NCBI GenBank assembly: GCA_002928965.1
Contig: PERU01000009.1
Coordinates: forward strand, 44,599 to 108,598
Direction of reading: 5' to 3'
Length of the DNA stretch: 64,000 nt
From: Methylomonas sp.
Lineage (GTDB): Bacteria > Pseudomonadota > Gammaproteobacteria > Methylococcales > Methylomonadaceae
Positions 9,115-18,572 of this stretch are shown here, piece after piece. The position numbers were made by a program, and so were the translations under genes. The notes under the pieces are model-generated. The model was not told the origin of the DNA, made no database searches, and saw nothing but the letters and a program-made list of their open reading frames with translations. Every line of letters begins with the position of its first letter. Positions within the stretch are counted from its first letter, which is position 1.

Positions 9115-9771
9115 ATGAAAAATAGCAAATGGTTACACGGCTTACTATTGATGGCCGTATTGTGGTCAAGCAATACCCAGGCCAGTCCGGTTCTGGTATC
9201 GGATTCCGCAAATTCTACACATGAGACAGTGGGGTCATTTGAAGTATCGGCTCCCAGTATTATGTTGACCTTGATGCCGGGCAATCTTATCCAGGTCGGG
9301 AGTCTTTTCGATATTCAAGTGGCGGTTTTTTCGCCTTTTTGGCAGGCCGAGGTGGATGAATTGATCCTGGGCTTCGGCTTAAACGCCGAACTCAGTGGCA
9401 CAGGCTCCGCACAATTTCTAGGTCGCAGCGTTAATTCCTTATTTGACGATATTTCAACACAGGATGGTGTCAACCTGAGCGCCGCCGGCTTGGCGTTTCC
9501 GGGCTTGAGTAGTGATGATACCGGTACATTGTTATCGCTGGCTGTTTTGCATTTTCAGGCGATAACAGTAGGTGATTTAAACATTGCCATCAGCAGTGAT
9601 TTGAATGATTTCAATCAGGGTTTGATCTATTTGAACCAGCCACCTTTGGCGATTCAGGCAAATACCAACCTGACCATTGCCGCGGTGCCGCTGCCGCCGT
9701 CGGTGATCTTGTTTGCCAGTGCCGGATTATTAATGCTGACAGGTCGTCGCAAGTTGGCTGAAAACCGGTAG
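9115..9771 (+). CDS. PEP-CTERM sorting-domain protein
   Basis: 218 residues. An N-terminal signal peptide (about 1-23, ending NTQASP) and a C-terminal sorting tail: VPLPPSV, a hydrophobic helix (ILFASAGLLML), then basic RRK. This is the VPLP variant of the PEP-CTERM tail recognised by an exosortase/EpsH system. The mature part (about 24-190) looks like the cohesin-like or secreted beta-sandwich domain common in these proteins (SLFDIQVAVF, LILGFGLNAELSG). It begins 48 bases after the nuclease. A cohesin-like fold beside a dockerin-like nuclease tail is noteworthy but unproven. Confidence 0.78.
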   Translation: MKNSKWLHGLLLMAVLWSSNTQASPVLVSDSANSTHETVGSFEVSAPSIMLTLMPGNLIQVGSLFDIQVAVFSPFWQAEVDELILGFGLNAELSGTGSAQFLGRSVNSLFDDISTQDGVNLSAAGLAFPGLSSDDTGTLLSLAVLHFQAITVGDLNIAISSDLNDFNQGLIYLNQPPLAIQANTNLTIAAVPLPPSVILFASAGLLMLTGRRKLAENR

Positions 9772-9790
9772 GTTTACAGGCCGGTTTTGC
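9761..9790 (+). terminator. Possible terminator overlapping the PEP-CTERM stop
   Basis: AAAACCGG (9761-9768) and CCGGTTTT (9781-9788) form a perfect 8-bp stem ending in a short T run. It overlaps the end of the coding sequence and the T tract is short, so support is modest. Confidence 0.35.
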
Positions 9791-9854
9791 CGAATCTTAG
9801 GGATACTGCATTTTTCAAAATTCCATTTTTGACACTCGCTCATTTATATAATTT

Positions 9855-10020
9855 CTCCCCTTGCCAGGGGAGGCTGTCGTAAAAGTCGAAACAGTTCCTT
9901 CTCCCACCGGGAGAAGGTTAGGATGAGGGCATATAAACCAGCTGTTTGCATTATATTCCCCTCACCTCAGCCCTCTCCCGCGAGGAGAGTGGGCTTTTAC
10001 GACAGCCTCCCAGGGAGGGG
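9855..10020. repeat. Intergenic inverted repeat with nested C/G-rich palindromes
   Basis: The 17-mer GGAGGCTGTCGTAAAAG (9869-9885) returns as its exact reverse complement at 9994-10010. Between them sit two copies of the common CTCTCCC/GGGAGAG-type repeat. The whole lies between the convergent PEP-CTERM and lapG genes, so it may serve as a bidirectional terminator or be a small non-autonomous repeat. Confidence 0.7.
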
Positions 10021-10041
10021 GCGGCAAAGGTCTCCTCGCCT

Positions 10042-10704
10042 TTATTCGACAGGTATTATCAACGCTCTTTGTTTGAGATTTTGCCAAAGGCTCAGTTGAT
10101 CGGAACTGCCGGCAGGGTTGCCGTTTGCCGTGTTTTTGGCTAGCCATAGGTTGCTGCCGTTGAAACTGTATATTGGTATCAAGTCATGCCGTTGCGAGGA
10201 CGGTTTGATGTCAGGCTGCAGATTATCCAGTACCAGTGGTTCGGCGTTGGGCGATTCATAATACGTCAGTACCATGTGGGCTTGGTTCAGTTCCATGGCC
10301 TTGACATAGGTGATACGCAACTTGTTTTCATCAACACCCATTTCTACCAGCGTAAAGTATTTGGCAATCGAGTAATCTTCGCAGTCGCCGGCACCTTTCA
10401 ACAAAAACTCGACAGGGCTGGCCCAGTAATCGGTGGTGTTCCACAATATACTGTCATCAACGAACGCGGTATTTTGATTGAAAAACTCATTTACCTGCTG
10501 CAGTTTCTCCCGATCGGATAGCGGGGCAGCTGTGTTGATCAGGTTTTTCCAGACTAAAAGACGCTGGCGTGCTGGATGGCCGTATTGGTTTTCTACTTTC
10601 TGAAGAACCGCCTGTTCGAATTCCAGCCCGATCGCTGAGCTGATGCCATAGAGCAGCGTGGTCGTCATGATGACAACTAGGTTCAAAGCGTTGCAGCGAT
10701 TCAC
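10042..10704 (-). CDS. lapG: LapG-like periplasmic transglutaminase-type cysteine protease (BTLCP family)
   Basis: Periplasmic protease that, in the known Lap system, cuts the N-terminus of a giant adhesin to release biofilm cells when LapD is not bound to c-di-GMP. From a GTG start it has 220 residues: a signal peptide (VNRCNALNLVVIMTTTLLYG, then SSA), then the catalytic triad Cys108 (GAGDCEDYS), His143 (AHMVLTYY) and Asp160 (LVLDN). GTG at 10704 lies one base after the lapD stop and gives a proper signal peptide; a longer frame would start at TTG 10731 inside lapD. Calcium-binding residues were not checked. No LapA-type substrate with a retention module is seen in this window. Confidence 0.88.
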   Translation of the reverse strand: MNRCNALNLVVIMTTTLLYGISSAIGLEFEQAVLQKVENQYGHPARQRLLVWKNLINTAAPLSDREKLQQVNEFFNQNTAFVDDSILWNTTDYWASPVEFLLKGAGDCEDYSIAKYFTLVEMGVDENKLRITYVKAMELNQAHMVLTYYESPNAEPLVLDNLQPDIKPSSQRHDLIPIYSFNGSNLWLAKNTANGNPAGSSDQLSLWQNLKQRALIIPVE

Positions 10705-10705
10705 G

Positions 10706-12610
10706 TCAGCTGTTGGCGCCAAGAATGCCAATGGTTTTCAACTGCCGCAAATCATTTTCGTCCTTAACATCCTCGGCCAGGATTTGAATGCCCATCAAAC
10801 CAGCCAGCGTATGTAACGTTTGCACAAACTCCTGTTTGGGGCGGCTGCTACCGATGCCATTTGTTAACGCCAAGGCCAGCCGAATGTAATCAGGTTTAAG
10901 TTTTTGCAAAATATCCGCTGCGAAGGACGCGCTTTCAAAGCGCTTGATCATGACTTTACAGTTCCATTGATGGATCAGCTCAATAAACTCTTGATAGGCT
11001 TCAATATCCTTGCTGATTGCATAAGCCGACAAACAAAACACCAAGCGCTTGGTAGCTGCGGGATGCTTCAATATTTGTCTGGTAAGCCAAAGTCTGAAAT
11101 AGGCATCTTTGATGGATTGAGTTGATAAATTGATGGCTACGGCGTGCTGTTGGTTTTGGGTGCTGATGTGCTGCAAAACCAGCGTCAGCATGTTTTTATC
11201 CAGCTCTATGATTTTGCCGATATTTTCGGCAATGGCGATAAAGGGGGCAATGGCGATAGGTTTGGTTTCATTATCGACGATATCGATGGCGGCTTCTTCG
11301 ATTAACAGGTCGGTGGTAGCCAAATTATGGGTGCGATTAATGTAGCTGACTGAAAAACGGCGATTTTCAATGCAGTCCTTGACCAATGCGGTCCATTCGG
11401 CCATGTCTCGGGCTGCAACATCACTGGTTCGGATGAAATAGCGATTCGGACCGATCAGTTTGGCTTGTTCATAGGCCTCGTTGGCAGCCCGTAACAGGGT
11501 TTCCAGAGTACAGGTAGAGTAAATGGGCGCTACGCCAATATGCACCAGGTCAGGATAGTGATAAGACTGACCCAATTCAGCAAACTGACGGCTGAGTTGT
11601 GATACTAATGATTCTAGGGCATTAGAGTCACTTTCTGATACCAGCAAGGCGAATTCTGCCCCATAAAAACGGTAGGCTTTTGCCTTGAAGTGGTCGGTAT
11701 CCTGGGTTGCGCTCTGTAAAATTGCCGCAAAGCTTTGGATGTAGCTGTCGATGATTTGGCGGTCTTTTAATTTGGATAATTCGCTGATGCTGTCAAATTT
11801 TAGCAATATCAAAAAACTGGCTTTTGAGTGGTCTTGACCATCGTATAAGTCACTTTCAAATACTGATTTCTTATATAAGCCGGTCAGGTCATCGCGTAAT
11901 AAACCACTCCCCAGGGTTTCCAGTTGGGTGTTCAAGGTATTAAATGTACTTTGAATTTTATGCGACATCAGGTTCATGGATTTGGCAACGTTGCGCACCT
12001 CCCCTGTCCAGGGTAGGGGTTCAATGGTTACAAAATTACCATCGGCTACTGCCAAAGCCATCTGATCAATTTTTTTTAAGGACGCCAGCGTAAGCCTTAG
12101 CGCCAGCCATAAAATAAAGATCGAAACCACAAAGGCGGCTAATGAGTAATAAAAACTGGTTTTGACCTGTGTATACAGCTTCAGATAAGCGTAGTTGGGA
12201 TTGACGGTGACGTGAATGACCCCGCCGATCTGCCAGCCCGAATTGATTTCGCTAGTGGCCGTGGCTGCACGTATCGGTAAAAAATCAATAAACCAGCTGG
12301 GCACCTCTGCGAAGTGTTTTTCGCTTTTAAGGCTTATCAATTCGATAGTGTTGGTGTCGACCAAGCGGATTTCCTTGTAGTACCCCATATCGAAAATAGC
12401 ACTGATCATGACCTTGATACTGGGGTCTTGTGGATTGGTGATATAAGGCGTCAGCGACAACCCAAGAGAGGTGGCTGTATCCTGGGCGTGGATTTTGGCT
12501 TCACCTTGTAGATAATCTCTGATGTTTTTAACGCTGAGAATAAAGTTAAGGCTAAAAATCAGCAAAAACAGGGCAGATACCAAAATGAGGAGTTGCTTTG
12601 ATAAGGACAT
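10706..12610 (-). CDS. lapD: LapD-like c-di-GMP receptor with degenerate GGDEF and EAL domains
   Basis: Inner-membrane receptor that sequesters LapG when c-di-GMP is high. 634 residues from ATG 12610, which has AGGAAA upstream. Two membrane segments (about 5-28 and 152-175) flank a periplasmic LapD/MoxY-type domain with NSGWQIGG; its Trp126 sits where the LapG-binding Trp of known LapD is placed. A HAMP segment follows. The GGDEF site is degenerate (YGAEF, about 316-320) and the EAL motif is lost (LLIEEAA), as expected for a receptor rather than an enzyme. The protein stops at KTIGILGANS, short of the usual QGYLF-type EAL tail. Confidence 0.88.
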   Translation of the reverse strand: MSLSKQLLILVSALFLLIFSLNFILSVKNIRDYLQGEAKIHAQDTATSLGLSLTPYITNPQDPSIKVMISAIFDMGYYKEIRLVDTNTIELISLKSEKHFAEVPSWFIDFLPIRAATATSEINSGWQIGGVIHVTVNPNYAYLKLYTQVKTSFYYSLAAFVVSIFILWLALRLTLASLKKIDQMALAVADGNFVTIEPLPWTGEVRNVAKSMNLMSHKIQSTFNTLNTQLETLGSGLLRDDLTGLYKKSVFESDLYDGQDHSKASFLILLKFDSISELSKLKDRQIIDSYIQSFAAILQSATQDTDHFKAKAYRFYGAEFALLVSESDSNALESLVSQLSRQFAELGQSYHYPDLVHIGVAPIYSTCTLETLLRAANEAYEQAKLIGPNRYFIRTSDVAARDMAEWTALVKDCIENRRFSVSYINRTHNLATTDLLIEEAAIDIVDNETKPIAIAPFIAIAENIGKIIELDKNMLTLVLQHISTQNQQHAVAINLSTQSIKDAYFRLWLTRQILKHPAATKRLVFCLSAYAISKDIEAYQEFIELIHQWNCKVMIKRFESASFAADILQKLKPDYIRLALALTNGIGSSRPKQEFVQTLHTLAGLMGIQILAEDVKDENDLRQLKTIGILGANS

Positions 12611-12758
12611 AGGATTTCCTGAGCGATTTTTTTGCTGCACCAAAGAAGGTTAAATCCGATTTTGCAATGAACATCTAATATAAATCGGCCGCATCACATT
12701 ATTATTTTACGCGAAGGTCATTTTAAAAGGCGGTTGATAAACCGTAATCCGGGAGATA

Positions 12759-15059
12759 ATGATGAAAAAAACCACACACACCCTAATCGCATCGGCAGTG
12801 TTGATGGCGCTGCAGGGATGCGCCACGACATCCGAAGAATCCGCATCGATTGAATCGGATCTGAGTAAGTCACTACCCCCTGCGGCTGCCGGCATCGCCG
12901 CTGAGCCAGTCTATTACCCATCTGCCAATGCAGCGGCAGAAGCACTGAAAGGCTATAACTATGGCTTGGTGAATTTGCCTGATGGCAGAGTTCAGGCTTT
13001 TGTCTCCGGACTGGTTGGCTCCGGTACCGATACGCTCTCATCAACTCAATCAGCCGCTCAAGGTGCCAGTAATACCGTGATGGCAGAGCTTGATTCTGGG
13101 GAAATGGAAATGCCGTTTCCGCTCATCAGTTTGAAAGATAAGATCAACGGTCAGGCCGCTATTGATGCGTTGGGCGATAAACTGGAAGAGGTTGCCAGCG
13201 CCTATGATATGTCACCAGAGCGATTAGAAGAGATTTTGCGCACGGATTCTACCGCATGGGTCGATGAAAGCGGTCGATTGCTGTATATCGATACACACGC
13301 AGAATTGCCCAAAGATCATGTAGAAGAAGCCACGGCAACCGCTACCGGCACCAGTCCGATTGCGACAGTCGCTGCTGCCACCGATCCATTTGCATTGCAT
13401 AGCAAACCGGGCTCAAATCGGGTGATTTACCTGGATTTCAATGGTCATGTCGCCACAAATTCAGCATGGAACACAGGTACATTGACTGCTCAGGCTTACG
13501 ACATCGATGGAAATCCAGCTGCGTTCAGCGCCACTGAATTGAATAACATCAAGCAAATTTGGCAACGGGTTGCTGAAGATTATGCGCCCTTTGATGTGGA
13601 TGTCACTACCCAGGAACCGCCCTTGGCTGCTCTGCAAAGGACTAGCAGTACCGATATTCAATATGGAACGCGAGCCGTTATTACCCGCTCCATGCCGCAG
13701 CTGTGCAATCAATCTTGCGGTGGCGTGGCCTACGTCAATGTGTTTTCGTATTATTCAAGTACATCGCCGGACAGGTATCAGCCAGCCTGGGTGTTTTTCG
13801 ACAAATTGGGCAATGGCAATCCAAAATTCGTTGCGGAAGCCGTTTCGCATGAAGTGGGTCACAACTTGAATTTAAATCATGACGGCAATGCGTCTACCGG
13901 TTATTACACCGGGCATGGCAGTGGTGCTACAGGTTGGGCACCTATCATGGGTGTGGGTTACTATCAAGCGCTTACGCAATGGAGTAAGGGTGAGTATTCC
14001 GGCGCCAATAACAAGCAGGATGATGTCACAGTGATACATGCGGCCGGCGCGAATTTACGTTCGGATGATTATGCTAACACCATCACCGGTGCATCTCAGT
14101 TGGGGGGGGCCAGCAGCGCAGTCTCACAATTCGGTGTCATTGAACGCGATACCGATGTCGATGTGTTTGGCTTTCTCAGTGGTGGTGGCAATGCCCAGTT
14201 TACGGTAACGCCTGATACGGTAGCCGCTAATTTGGATGTATCCCTCAAAATACTTGATGCGACAGGTAAAGTGGTGGCTCAGGCAAATCCGCTGGATAGC
14301 TTGAATGCATCACTGACCGCAACATTGCCAGTCGGACAACACTTCCTGCAAGTTGAAGGTGTTGGCAAAGGTGATTTAATCACTGGTTATTCAGATTATG
14401 GCAGTATCGGTCAATACCAAATCTCGGGTTCGTATGTGCAAGGATCTACATTACTGCCGCCTACTGCATCGTTGACTGCCACCCCAGTGATAGGCAACAG
14501 TCCTTTAACGGTAACGCTAAATGGCAGCGGTTCAAAAGATAGTGACGGATCCATTACAGCGTATAACTGGAACTTTGGTGACGGTACAACGGCTAGTGGC
14601 AATGCATCAACCAGTCATGTCTACCAAACAGCCGGCACTTATACGGCGACCTTAACGGTGACTGATAACAGCGGATTGACTAGCAGCGCCACTCAAACCA
14701 TTCAGGCGACACAGGCACCCGTGTCCACAAAACTCAATAACAACACCAAGGTGACACGTAAAATCACTGGCAGCAACTCGACTTGTACTGCCAACGTTAG
14801 CGTGAAATATGGTGAAGCCTTTGTGCCGGGCGCATTAGTCTATGGTTATTGGAGCGGATCGGCTGTTGCTGGCAAAAGTAATGTCAGTTTTCTGTCTATA
14901 GCCAGAGGCGCTACGACAAACACAGGGGCAATTAATTTCTCCAGCCGTGCAGTACCCAGGTTATCCAAAGGTACCTGTGCATTTACCGTGCTCAATGTGG
15001 TCAAAAAAGGCTATACCTATGATGGCAGCGGTGTTGCCTCATCAAGTTTTAGCTGGTAA
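12759..15059 (+). CDS. Metalloprotease lipoprotein (zincin, HEVGHNLNLNH) with PKD domain
   Basis: Secreted or surface zinc protease. 766 residues (764-765 if the second ATG at 12762 is used, better spaced from GGGAG). Lipobox LQGC with Cys21. The zinc motif HEVGHNLNLNHDG begins at about residue 364, the long reprolysin-type HExxHxxxxxH pattern; a Met-turn candidate (APIMGVGYY) follows. A pre-peptidase-type beta domain spans about 455-560, then a PKD domain about 573-650 (SKDSDGSITAYNWNFGDG), then a C-terminal region (residues 660-766) with two Cys that I do not recognise. Not in an operon. Confidence 0.88.
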   Translation: MMKKTTHTLIASAVLMALQGCATTSEESASIESDLSKSLPPAAAGIAAEPVYYPSANAAAEALKGYNYGLVNLPDGRVQAFVSGLVGSGTDTLSSTQSAAQGASNTVMAELDSGEMEMPFPLISLKDKINGQAAIDALGDKLEEVASAYDMSPERLEEILRTDSTAWVDESGRLLYIDTHAELPKDHVEEATATATGTSPIATVAAATDPFALHSKPGSNRVIYLDFNGHVATNSAWNTGTLTAQAYDIDGNPAAFSATELNNIKQIWQRVAEDYAPFDVDVTTQEPPLAALQRTSSTDIQYGTRAVITRSMPQLCNQSCGGVAYVNVFSYYSSTSPDRYQPAWVFFDKLGNGNPKFVAEAVSHEVGHNLNLNHDGNASTGYYTGHGSGATGWAPIMGVGYYQALTQWSKGEYSGANNKQDDVTVIHAAGANLRSDDYANTITGASQLGGASSAVSQFGVIERDTDVDVFGFLSGGGNAQFTVTPDTVAANLDVSLKILDATGKVVAQANPLDSLNASLTATLPVGQHFLQVEGVGKGDLITGYSDYGSIGQYQISGSYVQGSTLLPPTASLTATPVIGNSPLTVTLNGSGSKDSDGSITAYNWNFGDGTTASGNASTSHVYQTAGTYTATLTVTDNSGLTSSATQTIQATQAPVSTKLNNNTKVTRKITGSNSTCTANVSVKYGEAFVPGALVYGYWSGSAVAGKSNVSFLSIARGATTNTGAINFSSRAVPRLSKGTCAFTVLNVVKKGYTYDGSGVASSSFSW

Positions 15060-15073
15060 TCGCTAAATTTGCA

Positions 15074-15118
15074 GGCCATCATCATTGCTCTTAAGGGGCA
15101 ATATGATGGCTTTTTTTT
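15074..15118 (+). terminator. Rho-independent terminator after the metalloprotease gene
   Basis: GGCCATCAT...CATTGCTC pairs with GGGGCAAT..ATGATGGC around a TTAA loop, followed by eight Ts (15111-15118). Strong stem and T run, 15 bases after the stop codon. Confidence 0.85.
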
Positions 15119-15177
15119 GCCTGTTAATTAGACACTTCAATACCCGGTATGCGTCGTTTGCGGAAAAATGGCTTGCC

Positions 15178-15212
15178 CTCGCGACGATTCCTATTCTCGG
15201 ACAGACTCCTAG
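15178..15212. repeat. Dispersed motif: CTCGCGACGATTCCTATTCT plus GGACAGACTCCTAG
   Basis: The right part (15193-15212) repeats 6219-6238 with one base changed. The left part (15178-15197) recurs as a reverse complement at 46594-46613 with one change. The three copies suggest a mobile or REP-type repeat family. Confidence 0.55.
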
Positions 15213-15219
15213 TTAAGAA

Positions 15220-15681
15220 TCAGCGTAAAACCCGAATCGCCCCCAACACACCCGTTTCCACGGTAATACTCAAACGGGTGATTTTATCGACCCGTATGGC
15301 GTTTTTAGGCTGTGACGGATCGATGTTGAACTCATCACCTTCCCGTACCATAAACGTCCCGGCACCTTCCACTTCCAGTAGGGCGATGTAATTGCCGGGT
15401 TCTTGATTTAGCAGGCCGCGTAGCTTCATTTTAGGAATTTTCCCCCCTTCAATCGTTGGTGAAAATCCATAGCCGCTATTGGCCATCCCGGACTGTTTGC
15501 CCACCGTTTCATACATCAGCGCGCTGGGTGTGAACGGATCGCGCACTTGCTGCGGGGCAGGGCGCACGCCGGGTTGAGTGGTATACGTTGCCGCTGCCGG
15601 TAAGGGTTCAGCCACGACATTACCGGCAAACCACAGGCTGCCAACCCAATAAATTACCCGCGATATACTTGTTAACTGCAT
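15220..15681 (-). CDS. PilP/GspC-like periplasmic pilus-assembly protein
   Basis: 153 residues with a signal peptide (about 1-24, ending NVVAEP). Then RDPFTPS, KLRGLL, YIALLEVEGAGTFMVREGDEF and an ITRLSITVETG-like end: the small beta domain of PilP/GspC HR-type proteins, which link the inner-membrane PilMNO-like complex to the secretin. It is the last gene of the minus-strand operon, nine bases after the GspF-like gene. No PilP lipobox is visible, so a MshK-like role is equally likely. Confidence 0.7.
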   Translation of the reverse strand: MQLTSISRVIYWVGSLWFAGNVVAEPLPAAATYTTQPGVRPAPQQVRDPFTPSALMYETVGKQSGMANSGYGFSPTIEGGKIPKMKLRGLLNQEPGNYIALLEVEGAGTFMVREGDEFNIDPSQPKNAIRVDKITRLSITVETGVLGAIRVLR

Positions 15682-15690
15682 CAGTTTGTC

Positions 15691-16914
15691 CTATTTGCCT
15701 GAGACCAGCGAAAACAGCGCCTGAAAAAACGCGTAATACACAAAACCCACCATAGAGCCAATCACCAAAATCATCACCGGTTCGATTAACGCCGACATGC
15801 GTTTGATGGCAATTTCCAACAGCTTTTCATAATAAATACCCAATTCCTGTAACACGCTATCCAGGCTGCCGGTGTTTTCGCCAACAGCAATCATTTGCAC
15901 CACCAGCGGCGGAATTTTAGGGTGTTCGATACTGCTGGCCACATCCTGTCCCTCCAGAATCCGGCTCGACGCATCCTGCAATTTATCGCTATATACCCGA
16001 TTGCCCAGCAGATTGGCGGTGATTTTCATCGAATCGAATACCGTCACCCCACTGCGCAACAAAATCGATAACGCCCAGGCCAGTTGCGCCATCGCGCCGG
16101 TGATCAACATCGAGCCGATCACCGGAATCCGCAGCAACAGCTGATCGATCCATAACCGGCCCTGGCGGGTTTGATAAACCAGCAGCACACTGATGATAAA
16201 GGCGACCACGCTGCCGATAATCAGCAACCCGTGATGGTGAATATAATCGGAAAGATCGATCAATAACTGCGTCGAAGGCGGCAGGGCTTTGCCTTTGCCC
16301 AGCAGGAATTTGGCGAACTTGGGAATGATCTGTACCACCATGAAAATCCCCACGCCAATGGCAGCCAGCACCACGATGGCCGGATAAATCATGGCATTGA
16401 TCATCTGTGCCCGCAGCGCGGCTTTTTTATCCAGATGAATCGCCAGTCGTTCCATGATCTCATCCAGATCGCCGGTGTTTTCGCCGGCTACCACTAGGTT
16501 GATGGCCATATCCGGAAATACCGCCTTATGCTTGCTCATCGCTACCGACAAGGCCTGACCGGCTTCGATGTCTTTCAACATTAGCCGGATGGTCAGATTC
16601 AGCCGGCTATTGGAAAATTGCGATTTGGCCAGTTCCAGCGCATGCGAAACCGACAACCCCGCCCGCAACATAAAAGCCATTTGCCGAAAGAAAAAAATCA
16701 TCGACGAAGTACTGACCGAGCGTTGCGACGCCAGCCAGTCGGCAAAATTGGCCTGACCTAAAAAACCGGATCGAGAGCCGCCGTGTGTTAATTCCATCAC
16801 CCGCAAGCCGCGTTGACGCAACTGCAGGGCGGCAGCAGCAGAATCATCTGCTTGCACATTACCTGTCACTTCAGCACCCGTGGCATCCAGCGCAGTATAG
16901 GAAAACTGTCCCAT
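15691..16914 (-). CDS. GspF/PilC/MshG-like inner-membrane platform protein
   Basis: 407 residues, normal for the T2SSF family. Starts MGQFSYTALDATGAEVTG, with two T2SSF repeats (about 70-195 and 272-395) and three membrane helices (about 172-195, 222-242, 377-400). Located two bases after the GspE-like gene. It differs clearly from GspF at 2.5-3.7 kb, so it serves a separate machine. Confidence 0.93.
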   Translation of the reverse strand: MGQFSYTALDATGAEVTGNVQADDSAAAALQLRQRGLRVMELTHGGSRSGFLGQANFADWLASQRSVSTSSMIFFFRQMAFMLRAGLSVSHALELAKSQFSNSRLNLTIRLMLKDIEAGQALSVAMSKHKAVFPDMAINLVVAGENTGDLDEIMERLAIHLDKKAALRAQMINAMIYPAIVVLAAIGVGIFMVVQIIPKFAKFLLGKGKALPPSTQLLIDLSDYIHHHGLLIIGSVVAFIISVLLVYQTRQGRLWIDQLLLRIPVIGSMLITGAMAQLAWALSILLRSGVTVFDSMKITANLLGNRVYSDKLQDASSRILEGQDVASSIEHPKIPPLVVQMIAVGENTGSLDSVLQELGIYYEKLLEIAIKRMSALIEPVMILVIGSMVGFVYYAFFQALFSLVSGK

Positions 16915-16916
16915 AA

Positions 16917-18569
16917 TCAGCTCATACTCAGTATGTCGCGGGTTTTATGCAGTGCCACATCACGCAGTTCGTCCAGTGTGGTCAAGCCCAGCCGTACTTT
17001 TCGGCAGCCGTCTTCCCACATAAATTGCAATCGCTCGCCGGCGTGGGCTTCAATGGCTTCTTCATCCGCACCGCGCGCCACCAGACGCGCCAGTTTTTCA
17101 TCGAACCACAAGGTTTCAAACAGTCCTAGCCGACCGCGAAACCCGGCGCCCTGGCAGACCACACAACCCACCGGTTCGTAAATCAACACGCCCGCCTCAT
17201 CCACCGCGCCCAATTCCAACAACTCAGCCGCCGTGGCCGGACGGGCGCGGCGACAATGGCTGCACAAACGCCGAACTAATCGCTGGGCAATCACCGCCGC
17301 CATGGTCGAGCCGATCAAAAACGGCTCGCAGCCAATATCGATTAAACGGGTGACGGCGCTCACCGCATTGTTGGTGTGCAGGGTGGAAAACACTAAATGC
17401 CCGGTCATCGCCGCTTTGACCGCTACATCCGCGGTTTCATGGTCGCGAATTTCGCCCACCATCAACACATCCGGGTCATGACGTAGAAACGAGCGTAAGG
17501 CGTCGGCAAAACTGATTTTCGGCCCGGTCTGCACTTGCGATACACCGTCCATCACGTATTCGATGGGGTTTTCCACCGTCATGATATTCAGGTGGGGCTG
17601 ATTGATTTCCTGTAAAGCCGCAAACAACGTCGTGGATTTGCCGCTCCCGGTCGGCCCGGTCAGCAACACCATTCCATAAGGTTTATGAATCACCTGCCGA
17701 AACCGCCGCAAATCCTCGTTCATCATGCCCAGATCGGTCAAGGTCAAACCGCTGGCTTCCTGTCCCAGCAAACGCATGGTGATGCGCTCGCCCAGACGGG
17801 TCGGCGCCGTGGCTACCCGGATATTGAATTCCTTATTGATCGGCGGCGACAAACGATACGAAAAGCCGCCGTCCTGCGGCTGGCGCTGTTCGGCAATGTC
17901 CAGACCGGATAACACCTTGACTCGCGACACCAGCGCCGAGGCCGAGGCATTCACATCCACCGGATAATCGCGCAATTTGCCGTCCACCCGCAGCCTTACC
18001 CGCAAGCCGGCCACATCGCTGAGCAGATGAATGTCCGAGGCCCGATACAAATACGCCTCGCGAATGATGGTATCCAGCACTTGTACCAAATCGGCATCAT
18101 TTTCCGCAGAAAGCGTGTTGGCTGCCTCCGTTGCGGTTTTGGCGGTCAGTGCCTTGCTGACTTTATGTTGCAACACCGCCAAATCGGCTGTGGCCAGAGG
18201 CAACATCTGTCCCAGCAGGCGTTGAACCGAATCGATACCGGCTCGGTCACCAGGATCGCCCGTGATCAGCCAGACCTGCTCTTCATCGCGCATTGGCAAA
18301 ATCAGTTTGCGTTGCACCAGACTGGGAGGTATTTTTTTCAGCAACAGGCTGTCAACTACCAGCGGCTGTAGATCGAGATACGGTACGCTAAACAGCTCCG
18401 CCACTGCCCGGTAAAAGGCCGACAATGGAAAGCGATAATGCGCTTGCACCAGACTCAACGCCGACATGCGCTGCCGGCGCGCCTCCAAACGAAGGCGTTC
18501 CAGCACGTGCGGTTCGATCAAGCCACAACGCAGGCCGGCATCCAATAATTGTTCGTCGTTGATCGCCAT
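16917..18569 (-). CDS. GspE/PilB/MshE-like assembly ATPase
   Basis: 550 residues. An N-terminal GspE N1-type domain (about 1-140, LFSVPYLDLQPL), then SDIHLLSD, RVDGKLRDYP, Walker A GPTGSGKST near 305, Walker B DPDVLMVGEIRD near 365, STLHTNN, and the zinc tetracysteine (LCSHC near 436, GCVVCQG near 470). A full-length assembly motor. Three bases separate it from the PilO-like gene. Confidence 0.94.
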   Translation of the reverse strand: MAINDEQLLDAGLRCGLIEPHVLERLRLEARRQRMSALSLVQAHYRFPLSAFYRAVAELFSVPYLDLQPLVVDSLLLKKIPPSLVQRKLILPMRDEEQVWLITGDPGDRAGIDSVQRLLGQMLPLATADLAVLQHKVSKALTAKTATEAANTLSAENDADLVQVLDTIIREAYLYRASDIHLLSDVAGLRVRLRVDGKLRDYPVDVNASASALVSRVKVLSGLDIAEQRQPQDGGFSYRLSPPINKEFNIRVATAPTRLGERITMRLLGQEASGLTLTDLGMMNEDLRRFRQVIHKPYGMVLLTGPTGSGKSTTLFAALQEINQPHLNIMTVENPIEYVMDGVSQVQTGPKISFADALRSFLRHDPDVLMVGEIRDHETADVAVKAAMTGHLVFSTLHTNNAVSAVTRLIDIGCEPFLIGSTMAAVIAQRLVRRLCSHCRRARPATAAELLELGAVDEAGVLIYEPVGCVVCQGAGFRGRLGLFETLWFDEKLARLVARGADEEAIEAHAGERLQFMWEDGCRKVRLGLTTLDELRDVALHKTRDILSMS

Positions 18570-18572
18570 GGG

